Source: JACQPU01 sp039961715
GTDB lineage: Bacteria; Bacteroidota; Ignavibacteria; UBA10030
DNA length: 22,912 nucleotides
NCBI GenBank assembly: GCA_039961715.1
Contig: JABRVW010000039.1
Location: 1 to 22,912, forward strand
Direction: 5' to 3'
How positions within the stretch are numbered: the first letter of the stretch is position 1; each line of letters starts with the position of its first letter. Below the pieces are notes generated by a model. It saw only the letters and a program-made list of their open reading frames with translations. It did no database searches and was not told where the DNA came from. The translations under genes were made by a program, and so were the position numbers. Below, one piece after another: positions 7,928-15,832 of the stretch.

Positions 7928-8076
7928 GTAGTGTCTTACTTTGGGCATGCGCTTTCTCCCTCTGTGAAACTCACTCTTTTCCTCTGTGGAACTCTGTGTA
8001 ATTTCACAGAAAACCACAGAGAAGTAACAGAGGGTCACAGAGGAGGGCGGCCAGCCAATTCAAATTGAGACACTAC
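7928..8076. mobile_element. MITE-like non-autonomous element, 149 bp
   Basis: The left end GTAGTGTCTTACTTTG (7928-7943) matches the reverse complement of the right end, GTAGTGTCTCAATTTG (8076..8061), at 14 of 16 positions. The pair is flanked by identical 10-mers CCAACAACCG (7918-7927 and 8077-8086), as expected for a target-site duplication. The interior has no plausible gene and instead holds nested CTCTGTG/CACAGAG repeats. Known insertion sequences with duplications near 10 bp include members of the IS4 family, so an IS4-like transposase acting in trans is a guess. No transposase is in the window. It sits between the 3' end of the DUF2461 gene and the lon promoter. Confidence 0.75.
7959..8043. 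repeat. Nested CTCTGTG/CACAGAG palindrome inside the MITE-like element
   Basis: Three blocks on the left, CCTCTGTG (7959-7966), CCTCTGTGG (7981-7989) and CTCTGTG (7992-7998), are mirrored in reverse order by CACAGA (8005-8010), CCACAGAG (8014-8021) and CACAGAGG (8036-8043). The transcript or single strand could fold into one long interrupted hairpin. The unpaired spacers are unrelated to each other. Confidence 0.65.
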
Positions 8077-8086
8077 CCAACAACCG
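8077..8086. repeat. Target-site duplication, right copy
   Basis: CCAACAACCG directly follows the right terminal inverted repeat. Removing the element and one copy would leave a plain 3' spacer between the DUF2461 gene and lon. Confidence 0.7.
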
Positions 8087-8114
8087 ACGCGGCGGGTGGG
8101 GGAAGAGCAAAGCC

Positions 8115-8822
8115 CTATTTCATTGCCTCGTTCAGAAACCGGACCAGAGGTGTGGCGATTTCGAATGCCTTTGCCGCTTCGCCCACAAACCGGGGAGAAT
8201 GGCATTTTTCGACGGGGAGCGACTTTCCCACAAAGAACTGCTTAAGCCTTAACCATCTGCTCATCGGATGATCCGGTTCAAACCCCGCGGGGACACGTCG
8301 AAGCTGGTCTCCTTCGAGCTTCCCGAAAGCACGTTTGAGGGCCGGATTGTCGATGATGGCCAGAAATTCATCCGACCTCTCTGCGAGAGCTTTTCGGATG
8401 GCCTTGAGTTGTTCACCATCGGGCATGTAGATCCCCGCACCCAAAAAGATTTCACCCGGCTCGATATGCAGATAGTACCCCGAGCCATCGACTCCCTTTG
8501 CCTTCCCCCGCAGGACAAAGTGAGCCGCCACGTGTGTCTTGTACGGGCTTTTGTCCTTGCTGAAGCGAACATCACGGTGAATGCGAAACATGGAGCGCTT
8601 GGGATTCACATCGAACTCCGGCGCAAAGGAGTGAAAGTGCGGCTGGAGCGCGACGATCAATGACTGCATGGGCAGTTTTACCGTGGTCTCATAATCGGCC
8701 TTGTGCCGTTCAAACCACTCACGCCTATTGTTCTTTTTGAGCTGCCGCAAAAAGGTGAGCCCCTTCCTGGGAAAACCCTCAAAGGGCGGATACATGTCGA
8801 AGTCGATGCCTTCAGGCTTCAT
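8115..8822 (-). CDS. DUF2461 (TIGR02453-type) family protein
   Basis: The 235-residue product matches my memory of the DUF2461 family: FPRKGLTFLRQLKKNNRREWFERHKADYE (17-45), then RIHRDVRFSKDKSPYKTHVAAHF (80-102), and GSGYYLHIEPGEIFLGAGIYMP (113-134). The family is widespread and, to my knowledge, lacks an assigned biochemical role. No signal peptide or membrane segment is visible, so it is probably cytosolic. The ATG overlaps the murQ stop in an ATGA junction, so it is translated with murQ at the end of the mnmE-led gene run. The MITE-like element lies 28 bases past its stop. Confidence 0.85.
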   Translation of the reverse strand: MKPEGIDFDMYPPFEGFPRKGLTFLRQLKKNNRREWFERHKADYETTVKLPMQSLIVALQPHFHSFAPEFDVNPKRSMFRIHRDVRFSKDKSPYKTHVAAHFVLRGKAKGVDGSGYYLHIEPGEIFLGAGIYMPDGEQLKAIRKALAERSDEFLAIIDNPALKRAFGKLEGDQLRRVPAGFEPDHPMSRWLRLKQFFVGKSLPVEKCHSPRFVGEAAKAFEIATPLVRFLNEAMK

Positions 8823-9772
8823 TTGTCTTCAGTCCTGTTTTCTATTGCCAATCGGACAAACCCCCCTGCACGTTTGAGGCGCTCTCTGGCCTCTGATTCA
8901 TTCACACCTGCTTTGCTCATCACCAGGGCGGTCTTGACGTGCCCAGCCCCCTTCTCAAGGGCCTTCTCAGCGTCTTCATAGCCCATCCCTGTGGCAATCA
9001 TAACGATGCGTTTGGCCCTCTCCCGGAGTTTCTCGTTTGTCATTTGCAGATCGATCATCATGTTTTCATAGACCTTCCCAAGCCGAATCATCGTTGTTGT
9101 TGTAATCATGTTCAGGATCATTTTTTGCGCCGTTCCCGACTTCATTCGTGTGGATCCCATGATCACCTCCGGTCCGACATCCGGACAAATCGCCACATCC
9201 ACAGCTGAAGATAATTCTGTGAATTCTTGCGAATAGAGAATTTCTCTGCGATTGGTTGTGACAAAGATCGTGCGGGCTTTATTGGTTTTTGCCTGCTTGA
9301 TAGCACCGATGACATAAGGAGTTCGGAGGCTTGCGGCGATTCCGCACACGACATCGTTTTGCCCGACATTGAGAGCCTCAATATCTGCTGCACCGTTCTC
9401 CATTGAGTCCTCGGCTCCTTCCTGGGCTTTGAACATCGCTTTTTCGCCGCCTGCAATAATGCCTATGATTCTGGAAGGGTCTGTACCGAACGTTGGAGGG
9501 CATTCCACGGCGTCAAGAACCCCCAGCCGGCCGCTTGTACCCGCGCCCACATAAATAAGCCGCCCGTTGTTCCTGAGAGCTTCCGTGACAATCTCAACCG
9601 CCTTCACGATGTTCGGAATCTCCTTGTGAACGACCCCTGCAATCTTCTGATCCTCCTCATTGATGACAACGAGGGCCTCTTCGATCGACATGGCATCGAT
9701 GTTCATGCTTGCTGGATTTCGCTGTTCGGTGGCAAGCCTGGTTAACTGCTCAAACACCTTGTTTTTCTTCAT
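8819..9772 (-). CDS. murQ: N-acetylmuramic acid 6-phosphate etherase
   Basis: MurQ cleaves the lactyl ether of MurNAc-6-phosphate to GlcNAc-6-phosphate and D-lactate in cytosolic peptidoglycan recycling. The 317-residue product has the family N-terminus TEQRNP (15-20) and the SIS-domain signature GAGTSGRLGVLDAVECPPT (76-94), whose Glu90 aligns with the catalytic Glu of the family. A second acidic motif EGAED (118-122) and the C-terminal helical part are present. I chose the ATG at 9772, which overlaps the rsmG stop as ATGA and has GGGAAG just upstream. An in-frame ATG at 9814 would overlap rsmG by 46 bases and has its purine tract too close. No anmK, murP or other recycling gene is nearby, so the substrate source is unclear. 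Confidence 0.93.
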   Translation of the reverse strand: MKKNKVFEQLTRLATEQRNPASMNIDAMSIEEALVVINEEDQKIAGVVHKEIPNIVKAVEIVTEALRNNGRLIYVGAGTSGRLGVLDAVECPPTFGTDPSRIIGIIAGGEKAMFKAQEGAEDSMENGAADIEALNVGQNDVVCGIAASLRTPYVIGAIKQAKTNKARTIFVTTNRREILYSQEFTELSSAVDVAICPDVGPEVIMGSTRMKSGTAQKMILNMITTTTMIRLGKVYENMMIDLQMTNEKLRERAKRIVMIATGMGYEDAEKALEKGAGHVKTALVMSKAGVNESEARERLKRAGGFVRLAIENRTEDK

Positions 9773-10500
9773 GAGCTTCCCAAGTGAACGATAACGAGTT
9801 TCTTGTCGATCCATCCTCCGCCCTCACGTTCGTCCGGCAGAACAATCTCTCTGACATCTTTCACCTGTTTGGTTCTGCGGGTTTTCTCGATTTCAGCCTC
9901 CAGGTTTCCTCCCTTATAAGCCAGCAGGCATGGCGTTGCGAGGTATGGCCTTCCTCCGTTTCCAATGGCTTGCTTCTGCACCGATGTCATAAAGGGAACC
10001 GCGAGGTGCACAAGTTCGTGAAGCGGACCAACGCCTCGTGCAACGGCAACATCGAATCCTGCACGGAATCCTTCCTTCCTTCCGATCTCTTCCGCCCTTC
10101 CCCACACGACAGTTGTGTCGGAGAGATTCAGCTCTCTCACCATTTCTTCAACGGCAACCATCTTTTTCTTTGTGGCGTCCAGTAGTACCACCCGCAGCGA
10201 ATCATCGAGAATCTTCAGGGGAATTCCCGGAAGTCCTCCGCCCGATCCAAGATCAATCAGCCGACAATTCTTTGGGGGTGCGACGCTGAACAAAGGGCTT
10301 ATGCTGTGCAGAATGTGCCTCTGCCAGACGTTTTCCTCGTCTTTGCGTGATATCAGGTTGATCTTTTTGTTCCATTCGAGCAGGAGGGTTACGTAGCGCT
10401 CCAGAAGGGAGAGCTGGTTGTCCGTTATCGGCAAACCGTGCCTGGCGCACAATGTACGAAAACGGAGTGATTCGGATTCCGGGTCCCGTAAGTTATTCAA
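9769..10500 (-). CDS. rsmG: 16S rRNA (guanine-527-N7) methyltransferase RsmG
   Basis: RsmG (GidB) adds the N7 methyl group at G527 of 16S rRNA using S-adenosylmethionine; its loss gives low-level streptomycin resistance in several bacteria. The 243-residue product has the family N-terminal LLLEWNKKINLIS (39-51), the SAM-binding loop LIDLGSGGGLPGIPL (81-95), then LLDATKKKMVAVEE and the conserved FDVAVARGVGPL. The start appears to be a TTG at 10500, since no in-frame ATG precedes the conserved region; a TTG 16 codons in is an alternative. It follows mnmG by 66 bases, a gap that contains a parS-like site, and overlaps murQ by four bases. parA and parB, often found next to this gene, are absent here. 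Confidence 0.95.
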   Translation of the reverse strand: MNNLRDPESESLRFRTLCARHGLPITDNQLSLLERYVTLLLEWNKKINLISRKDEENVWQRHILHSISPLFSVAPPKNCRLIDLGSGGGLPGIPLKILDDSLRVVLLDATKKKMVAVEEMVRELNLSDTTVVWGRAEEIGRKEGFRAGFDVAVARGVGPLHELVHLAVPFMTSVQKQAIGNGGRPYLATPCLLAYKGGNLEAEIEKTRRTKQVKDVREIVLPDEREGGGWIDKKLVIVHLGSS

Positions 10501-10521
10501 TTTGAATGAGTTGTGGTGGTC

Positions 10522-10537
10522 TGTTCCACGTGAAACC
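10522..10537. promoter_or_regulatory. Degenerate parS-like site
   Basis: TGTTCCACGTGAAACC matches the parS consensus TGTTTCACGTGAAACA at 14 of 16 positions. It lies in the 66-base gap between mnmG and rsmG, about 1.95 kb from the perfect site. ParB often tolerates such changes with weaker binding, so function is plausible but unproven. Confidence 0.6.
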
Positions 10538-10566
10538 CCGCTGTGGTTGACCCGTGATTCGGGCGA

Positions 10567-12474
10567 TTACCTGAGGTGGACGAGGAGAACGGATATATCG
10601 GATGGTGTTACTCCACTTATCCTCGAGGCCTGGCCGATTGAAGCCGGTCGTACTCTTTCAAGTTTTTCCTTCCCTTCTGCAGAGAGAGAACGGATTCTGG
10701 AGAAGTCAAACCCGTGAGGAATCGCGTGTGATTCAAGTTGTTCAAACCGTTCAACCTGCTCTCGCTGTCGGACAATGTATCCCTCATATTTAGCCTCTAT
10801 TTCTATTTGCTCGATGACCTCTACTGCGAGATCCGAATGCTCCATGAGCGCGACCGGAAAGGGATGGGATTTGATTCCCTCCAGGTTGAACAAGTCTTCG
10901 AGCTTCACTTCGGGACGCTTCAGAATGCGTTCAAGCCGATCCTTCCCGGAAAGTCGGTCTGAACCAACAGACTCAAGATAGGCATTGACATCTCCCGGAG
11001 ATACAGCAAAAGATCTCAGAAACCAGAGCCCCTGCCGGATCAGATCTTCCTTTTTCATGAGCCTTCCGTACGTTCCATTCTGAATCAGACCGAGCTCATG
11101 TCCTTTGGGGGTGAGGCGCCTGTCGGCGTTGTCCTGGCGGAGGAGAAGTCTGTGCTCGGCGCGGGAGGTAAACATACGGTAGGGTTCGTCTGTGCTCTTA
11201 TTGACCAAGTCATCAATGAGAACACCGATGTATGCCTCGGATCTTTTCAGAATAAAGGGGTCCTTTTTCTTGACTCGTAATGCAGCATTGATTCCGGCAA
11301 TGAGGCCCTGCGCAGCAGCTTCTTCGTAGCCAGATGTTCCGTTTACCTGGCCGGCAAAAAACAGCCCTTCGACCAGCTTTGTTTCCAGACTGAGTTTCAA
11401 CTGGTGGGGCGGAAAGAAGTCATATTCCACAGCATAGCCCGGTCTGAGCATTCTGACATTCTCCAGACCTGGAATCGATCTAAGCCCCTCGAGCTGGATT
11501 TCCTCGGGGAGGCTGGTTGAGAATCCATTCACATAAACAACAGGTGTGTCGTACCCTTCGGGTTCCAAAAAGATCTGGTGGTGATCCTTATCCGCAAACC
11601 TGTTGATTTTGTCCTCAATGGACGGACAGTAACGGGGGCCCACGCCCTTGATTCTGCCCGTAAACATGGGGGATCGCTCAAAGCCTTTTCTCAGGATTTT
11701 GTGCGTTCGCGGGTTGGTGTGAGTCAAGTACATCGGAATGAGCTTGTTACGGATTTCCCTGTTTTGGAACGAGAATGGGCGGGGCGGAATATCGCTGTGC
11801 TGTTCGATAGTCTTGGACAGGTCGATGGATCCGATATCAATTCTCGGTGGTGTTCCGGTTTTGAGCCTTCCGCTCACAAATCCCAGTCGCTCAAGCTTCT
11901 CCGTCATGCCGTTTGAGGCAGGTTCGCCATACCGTCCCCCGGGCTTCTGGTTCAAGCCGGTGTGCATGATGCCGCGCATAAAGGTCCCAGCGCAGAGGAC
12001 CAATGAAGTACAGGCGATCCGAAGCCCTCTCCCCGTCGAAACACCCCTCATCGTATATCCTTCAGAGTATCCGGTCTCCTCCACATGCACGTCTGCCAGA
12101 AAGTCGTCCAGGATGTCAACCCCTTCCTGGCCCTGAACACGGGCGGCCGCTTCCCTGGAATACCATTCCCGATCGTTCTGGCAACGTGGTGACCACACGG
12201 CGGGTCCCTTCGACCTGTTAAGCATTCTAAACTGGATTCCTGTGGCATCTGCAATTTTGCCCATTTCTCCGCCTAAGGCATCGATCTCTCTGACAAGATG
12301 GCCTTTTGCCGTGCCCCCTATCGCAGGATTGCAGGACATGCGTCCAATTGCCTTTGGATCCATGGTCATCATAAGCACGGAACAACCCATTCGGGCTGCT
12401 GACAGAGCGGCCTCTATGCCTGCATGTCCACCCCCCACAACGATAACATCGTATGTATTCCTTGCCGCCATCAT
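10567..12474 (-). CDS. mnmG: tRNA uridine-5-carboxymethylaminomethyl modification enzyme MnmG
   Basis: MnmG (GidA) binds FAD and, with MnmE, installs the carboxymethylaminomethyl group on U34 of certain tRNAs. The 635-residue product has the dinucleotide loop GGGHAG (14-19) near the N-terminus, the conserved SCNPAIGG motif (47-54) with Cys48, GLNQKPGGRYGEPAS, the second cysteine motif RYCPSIEDK, and a C-terminal MnmE-interacting helical region ending SGVTPSDISVLLVHL. Length is normal for the family. It begins with two consecutive ATG codons, so the start could be 12474 or 12471. No Shine-Dalgarno sequence can be recognised, because the whole 16-base gap to mnmE is a parS site. Translation probably depends on coupling to mnmE. 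Confidence 0.97.
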   Translation of the reverse strand: MMAARNTYDVIVVGGGHAGIEAALSAARMGCSVLMMTMDPKAIGRMSCNPAIGGTAKGHLVREIDALGGEMGKIADATGIQFRMLNRSKGPAVWSPRCQNDREWYSREAAARVQGQEGVDILDDFLADVHVEETGYSEGYTMRGVSTGRGLRIACTSLVLCAGTFMRGIMHTGLNQKPGGRYGEPASNGMTEKLERLGFVSGRLKTGTPPRIDIGSIDLSKTIEQHSDIPPRPFSFQNREIRNKLIPMYLTHTNPRTHKILRKGFERSPMFTGRIKGVGPRYCPSIEDKINRFADKDHHQIFLEPEGYDTPVVYVNGFSTSLPEEIQLEGLRSIPGLENVRMLRPGYAVEYDFFPPHQLKLSLETKLVEGLFFAGQVNGTSGYEEAAAQGLIAGINAALRVKKKDPFILKRSEAYIGVLIDDLVNKSTDEPYRMFTSRAEHRLLLRQDNADRRLTPKGHELGLIQNGTYGRLMKKEDLIRQGLWFLRSFAVSPGDVNAYLESVGSDRLSGKDRLERILKRPEVKLEDLFNLEGIKSHPFPVALMEHSDLAVEVIEQIEIEAKYEGYIVRQREQVERFEQLESHAIPHGFDFSRIRSLSAEGKEKLERVRPASIGQASRISGVTPSDISVLLVHLR

Positions 12475-12490
12475 TGTTTCACGTGAAACA
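12475..12490. promoter_or_regulatory. parS: parS centromere site (perfect 16 bp palindrome)
   Basis: TGTTTCACGTGAAACA is identical to the canonical parS sequence bound by chromosomal ParB. It occupies exactly the 16 bases between the mnmE stop (12491-12493) and the mnmG ATG (12472-12474), with no base left over. Clusters of parS close to oriC are typical; this one is about 4 kb from the dnaA upstream region. Confidence 0.93.
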
Positions 12491-13900
12491 TTATTTCCCT
12501 ATGCAGAATTTCGAGAAAATATCGTTGAGGATGTCATCTGTGGTGACTGCGCCGGTAATCTCGCCTAAGGCATCCAGGGCGGCTCTCAGGTCAACAGCAA
12601 CAAACTCTCCGCTGGCACCGGCCGTTAGCGATTTCAAGGCAAGATTCAGGCTCTCCTTCGCCCTTACCAAGGCGTGGAAATGTCTTGCATTTGTCACCGT
12701 TATCCCGCTATCTCCATATCCTCTGCTTTCCGACATGGCCTCTCTGAACAGCGTCTGCCGAAGCTCATCAATCCCCTCGCCCGTCAGGGCTGAGATTCTG
12801 ACCACTGCTCGCGGATTCAGGACCTTTGCTTTTTCCTTCAGGCTCCCATTCATTCCCGTCCCCAGGTCGATCTTATTCAAGACCACAATGGACTGCACCT
12901 GGCCACGCAGTTCTTCGACAAGCCTGCTCGCAAGGCGGAGTTCCTCGGTATCCGGGGAACGGCTTGAATCCAGAACCAGAAGCAGGAGATCGCTTGTCTT
13001 GATCGCGCCCTGCGATCTTCGAATCCCTTCCTGCTCCACCCTATCAACGGCTTCCCTTAGACCCGCCGTGTCAACAATCCGGAATTGCACTCCCTGGATG
13101 GTAAGGTTTTCTTCGATTGTATCCCGGGTTGTCCCGGGAATATCGGTCACGATTGCCCGGTCTTCCTTGAGCAAAGCGTTCAGAATACTGGACTTCCCGA
13201 CATTCGGCATTCCCGCCAGGACCACCTTTACCCCATCCCGCAACATCCTGCCTGTGTGGTAGGTTTCCAGCAACCCTGACACTAGATCCAGTCCCTCAGA
13301 GATATGGGCCTTCACCTTCCCCGTTTCGGCAAACTCCAGCCCCTCTTCTGCAAAATCCAACTCAAGTTCCAGAAGCCCCGCCGTATTAATGAGGCTTTCC
13401 CTGAGATCGTTGATTCTTTTGGCGAACTCTCCCTGCAGATGCTGGAACGAGCTCCGGCGTGACCGTTCGGACCTTGCGTGAATCAGGTCTGCAACAGCCT
13501 CCGCCTGCGAGAGGTCGATTCTGCCATTCAGAAAAGCCCTCTTTGTGAACTCACCCGGTTCTGCTGGCCTGCACCCGCTTGCGTACAGCGACTCTAAGAC
13601 CTGCCTTGTCACGAGCATCCCGCCATGACAACTGATCTCAACAACATCCTCACCGGTGTATGATGTCGGCTTGAGAAAAACGGTCGCAACAACCTGATCA
13701 ATCTCTTCACCACCAGCCCCGACAAACAGACCAAAGTGGGCCGTATGGGACTTTGCCTGTTGCAGTGTGATCTTCCCCCGGAATCCTTTGTCTGCCAATT
13801 CAACTGCCCCCGGGCCGCTCACGCGAATGACCGCGATTCCCCCCTCCCCTGGCGGGGTGGCCAGGGCCGCAATGGTATCTGTTATCCTTTGAGTTGACAC
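12491..13900 (-). CDS. mnmE: tRNA modification GTPase MnmE
   Basis: MnmE (TrmE) is the GTPase partner of MnmG in U34 modification and binds a formyl-folate in its N-terminal domain. The 469-residue product has that domain opening TDTIAALATPPGEGGIAVIRVSGP (7-30), the helical middle, and an inserted G domain: G1 GMPNVGKS (230-237), G2/switch DIPGTTRD (253-260), G3 DTAG (277-280) and G4 NKID (342-345). It ends with the invariant FCIGK (465-469), whose Cys466 is the catalytic cysteine. The start is a GTG at 13900; an ATG eight bases upstream is out of frame. It has its own promoter and lies just past the yidC terminator, so it heads the run mnmE-mnmG-rsmG-murQ-DUF2461. Confidence 0.97.
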   Translation of the reverse strand: MSTQRITDTIAALATPPGEGGIAVIRVSGPGAVELADKGFRGKITLQQAKSHTAHFGLFVGAGGEEIDQVVATVFLKPTSYTGEDVVEISCHGGMLVTRQVLESLYASGCRPAEPGEFTKRAFLNGRIDLSQAEAVADLIHARSERSRRSSFQHLQGEFAKRINDLRESLINTAGLLELELDFAEEGLEFAETGKVKAHISEGLDLVSGLLETYHTGRMLRDGVKVVLAGMPNVGKSSILNALLKEDRAIVTDIPGTTRDTIEENLTIQGVQFRIVDTAGLREAVDRVEQEGIRRSQGAIKTSDLLLLVLDSSRSPDTEELRLASRLVEELRGQVQSIVVLNKIDLGTGMNGSLKEKAKVLNPRAVVRISALTGEGIDELRQTLFREAMSESRGYGDSGITVTNARHFHALVRAKESLNLALKSLTAGASGEFVAVDLRAALDALGEITGAVTTDDILNDIFSKFCIGK

Positions 13901-13928
13901 GGCGCCATTCTTTCACCTGAGGGCAATA

Positions 13929-13957
13929 AATGTACGAAAAGCGTGATGTAGAAACAA
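13929..13957 (-). promoter_or_regulatory. Candidate mnmE promoter
   Basis: On the minus strand TTGTTT (13957..13952), 17 bases, then TACATT (13934..13929) lie 28 bases upstream of the mnmE GTG and just downstream of the yidC terminator. The -10 is identical to that of the lon and rpmH candidates. Confidence 0.5.
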
Positions 13958-13984
13958 CGCGGACGGAAGGAGGTGGGCAGAAAC

Positions 13985-14015
13985 AAAAAAACCCCGTCGG
14001 CACATTGACGGGGTT
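13985..14015 (-). terminator. Strong intrinsic terminator after yidC
   Basis: On the minus strand AACCCCGTC pairs perfectly with GACGGGGTT around an 8-base loop (14015..13990), directly followed by a T tract (13990..13985) that continues after one G. It begins 23 bases past the yidC stop and closes the rpmH-rnpA-yidD-yidC operon. Confidence 0.92.
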
Positions 14016-14038
14016 ATTCGTATCAGAAGTCTGAATCG

Positions 14039-15829
14039 CTACGTCTTCTTGTTGATCCGCGGAATGTCCCCAAGCCTGCCGAACACACCTCCGCGGTTCT
14101 TCTTCTTTGGATCCACTTTTCTCAGGGGCTCTCCCTCGTGCTGCTTGTTGATGTACATCTGCTGACCGATCGACAGCAGGTTGAACACGAAGTAGTACAG
14201 ATTCAGGCCTGCAGGAAAACCGTTGAACAGGAGGGTCATCATGACGGGCATCATCCAAACCATTGCTTTCTGGCGCGGATCCTTGACGGACATCTTCTGT
14301 TGAATGAATGTCGTAATGCCCATGAGGAGGGCCAGCCCGCTGACCTCCTGCACGCCGAACAAAGGAATCGTGAACGGGAGTGTGAGGAGCTTGTCAGGCA
14401 CCGAGAGATCGTCAATCCACCAGAAGAACGAAGCCTGGCGCAACTCTATCGCGGCGCGGAAAACATTGTAGAGCGCGATGAGAATCGGAAACTGCAACAG
14501 GAGCGGAAGACATCCGCCCGCGGGATTCACGCCGTACTCGCGATAGAGGTTCATGATCTGCGCGTTCATCTTCTGCGGATCGTCCTTGTACTTCTCGCGA
14601 ATCTCCTCCATCTTTGGCTGAAGAGCCTGCATCTTGCGCATCGAGGCCATGCTGCTCTTGGTAAGCGGATGAAGGACGATTTTTATAATAATCGCAAAAA
14701 TTATAAGAACTATCCCCCAATTGGGAATAAACCCGTGGAGGAACACAAAGAGGGGAAGCATGATGTAGACAGAGATCGGGCGGACAATCCAGGTCCAGCC
14801 AAGGTAAATGACATTCTCAAGGCCCACATGGTACGACGAGAGGAGATCGTAGTCCGCTGGACCGAAGTACACCGAAATCGTGCTGCGCTCTGCGGCACTG
14901 CCACGAAAAGGCAGTTCCAAGATTGCCCCATAGCGTTCTACCAGACCCTTGTCCGGCGCCGCGTGGGCTGAACCCTCCAGGTATGCTGCCGAGGTCTCCA
15001 CGGCTTTAGGGAGCATTGCCATGACAAAATACTTCGTATTCATGGCTACCCAGTCCACCTTGCCCTGGTGGTCTTTTCTTAATTCCTCTCCTGCCGAGGA
15101 TGCGTTGAGCTCTGCATGCTCCCCCGCTGCATACACGTGGGCCGCCGCAAAACCCGACTCCTCAATGCTGTTCCGTTCCGTGTACCGAAGGCCCGATTCC
15201 CACGCAAGCTCGTACTTGTAGTTCGCCACCACATCTCCAAGGCGGTCGAATTCAACGTTCACATCAAAGTCATACGCGCCGTTTCGAAAGCGAAACGTCT
15301 TGATAAGACGGCCTCCGTTCGAAGCCTGCAAAACGAACCGGACTTCCCGCTCGTCGTTTCCCGTCAACGTCACCGTTCCGCGCTGTTCAGGATCGAAATA
15401 CAACTCCTTCGTATCAACGAGCCTTCCATCAATAGTCATAAACCTGACGCCGAGCTCACCGGGCGATTCATAATCCACAAGCTGAACGGGGTCTCCTCGC
15501 CAGGTCTTGAAGTTCTTGAGTTCCCATTCTTTGACCACCGCCCCACGAGATGAAAGAACCGCCCTGTAAAGATCGGTCTCAACAAAGATAATTCTCTCCC
15601 GCCCGACGGCTCTTTCGGAGAAAAATCTCCCAAACCGATCTTTGCCCGTGGGAGCCTGCTCTTCCTGCCGGACAGCCCTTTCGGCGGGTCCTTGCCTGGG
15701 AGGTGTGACAACGACGCTGTCGGCCCGTGTCCGGTCCCCAGGTGGCGGAGGCGGGGGTGCGTTAAGATACATCCACGCCATCAGAATGATGAAAATCAGA
15801 ACAAAGCCGGCTATCGCTTGACGGTCCAT
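14039..15829 (-). CDS. yidC: Membrane protein insertase YidC (Gram-negative type)
   Basis: YidC inserts and folds inner-membrane proteins, alone or with SecYEG. The 596-residue product has TM1 at 6-23, a run of six prolines (25-30), a Pro/charged linker, a large periplasmic beta domain (about 78-325) and the conserved core with helices near 369-388, 439-458, 493-512 and 522-552. Core motifs seen are NWGIVLIIFAIIIKIVLHPLT (370-390), LQPKMEEIREKYKDDPQKMNAQIMNLYREYGVNPAGGCLP (403-442) and FNGFPAGLNLYYFVFNLL (535-552). The groove Arg of E. coli (R366) is Lys383 here, a substitution I associate with Bacteroidota-type YidC. The tail is basic. The ATG lies 3 bases after the yidD stop and the gene is last in the rpmH operon. 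Confidence 0.97.
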   Translation of the reverse strand: MDRQAIAGFVLIFIILMAWMYLNAPPPPPPGDRTRADSVVVTPPRQGPAERAVRQEEQAPTGKDRFGRFFSERAVGRERIIFVETDLYRAVLSSRGAVVKEWELKNFKTWRGDPVQLVDYESPGELGVRFMTIDGRLVDTKELYFDPEQRGTVTLTGNDEREVRFVLQASNGGRLIKTFRFRNGAYDFDVNVEFDRLGDVVANYKYELAWESGLRYTERNSIEESGFAAAHVYAAGEHAELNASSAGEELRKDHQGKVDWVAMNTKYFVMAMLPKAVETSAAYLEGSAHAAPDKGLVERYGAILELPFRGSAAERSTISVYFGPADYDLLSSYHVGLENVIYLGWTWIVRPISVYIMLPLFVFLHGFIPNWGIVLIIFAIIIKIVLHPLTKSSMASMRKMQALQPKMEEIREKYKDDPQKMNAQIMNLYREYGVNPAGGCLPLLLQFPILIALYNVFRAAIELRQASFFWWIDDLSVPDKLLTLPFTIPLFGVQEVSGLALLMGITTFIQQKMSVKDPRQKAMVWMMPVMMTLLFNGFPAGLNLYYFVFNLLSIGQQMYINKQHEGEPLRKVDPKKKNRGGVFGRLGDIPRINKKT

Positions 15830-15832
15830 GTC

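Noticed and set aside
7805..8038. 77-codon minus-strand open frame through the MITE-like element and lon leader
   Set aside because: It is made of the CTCTGTG repeat and the lon promoter region, so it is not a believable gene.
7959..8043. CTCTGTG repeats as a CRISPR array
   Set aside because: Units are only 7-9 bases, are inverted rather than direct, and the spacers are of unequal short length.
9773..9814. 14-residue N-terminal extension of MurQ from an ATG at 9814
   Set aside because: It would overlap rsmG by 46 bases with the purine tract touching the ATG, while ATG 9772 gives the ATGA overlap and the family-typical N-terminus.
12453..13262. 269-codon plus-strand open frame across the parS site and mnmE
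   Set aside because: Antisense to MnmE, Ser/Arg/Pro-rich translation, no family features.
14138..14971. 277-codon plus-strand open frame inside yidC
   Set aside because: Antisense shadow of the YidC core; His/Glu/Arg-rich with no membrane segments or motifs.
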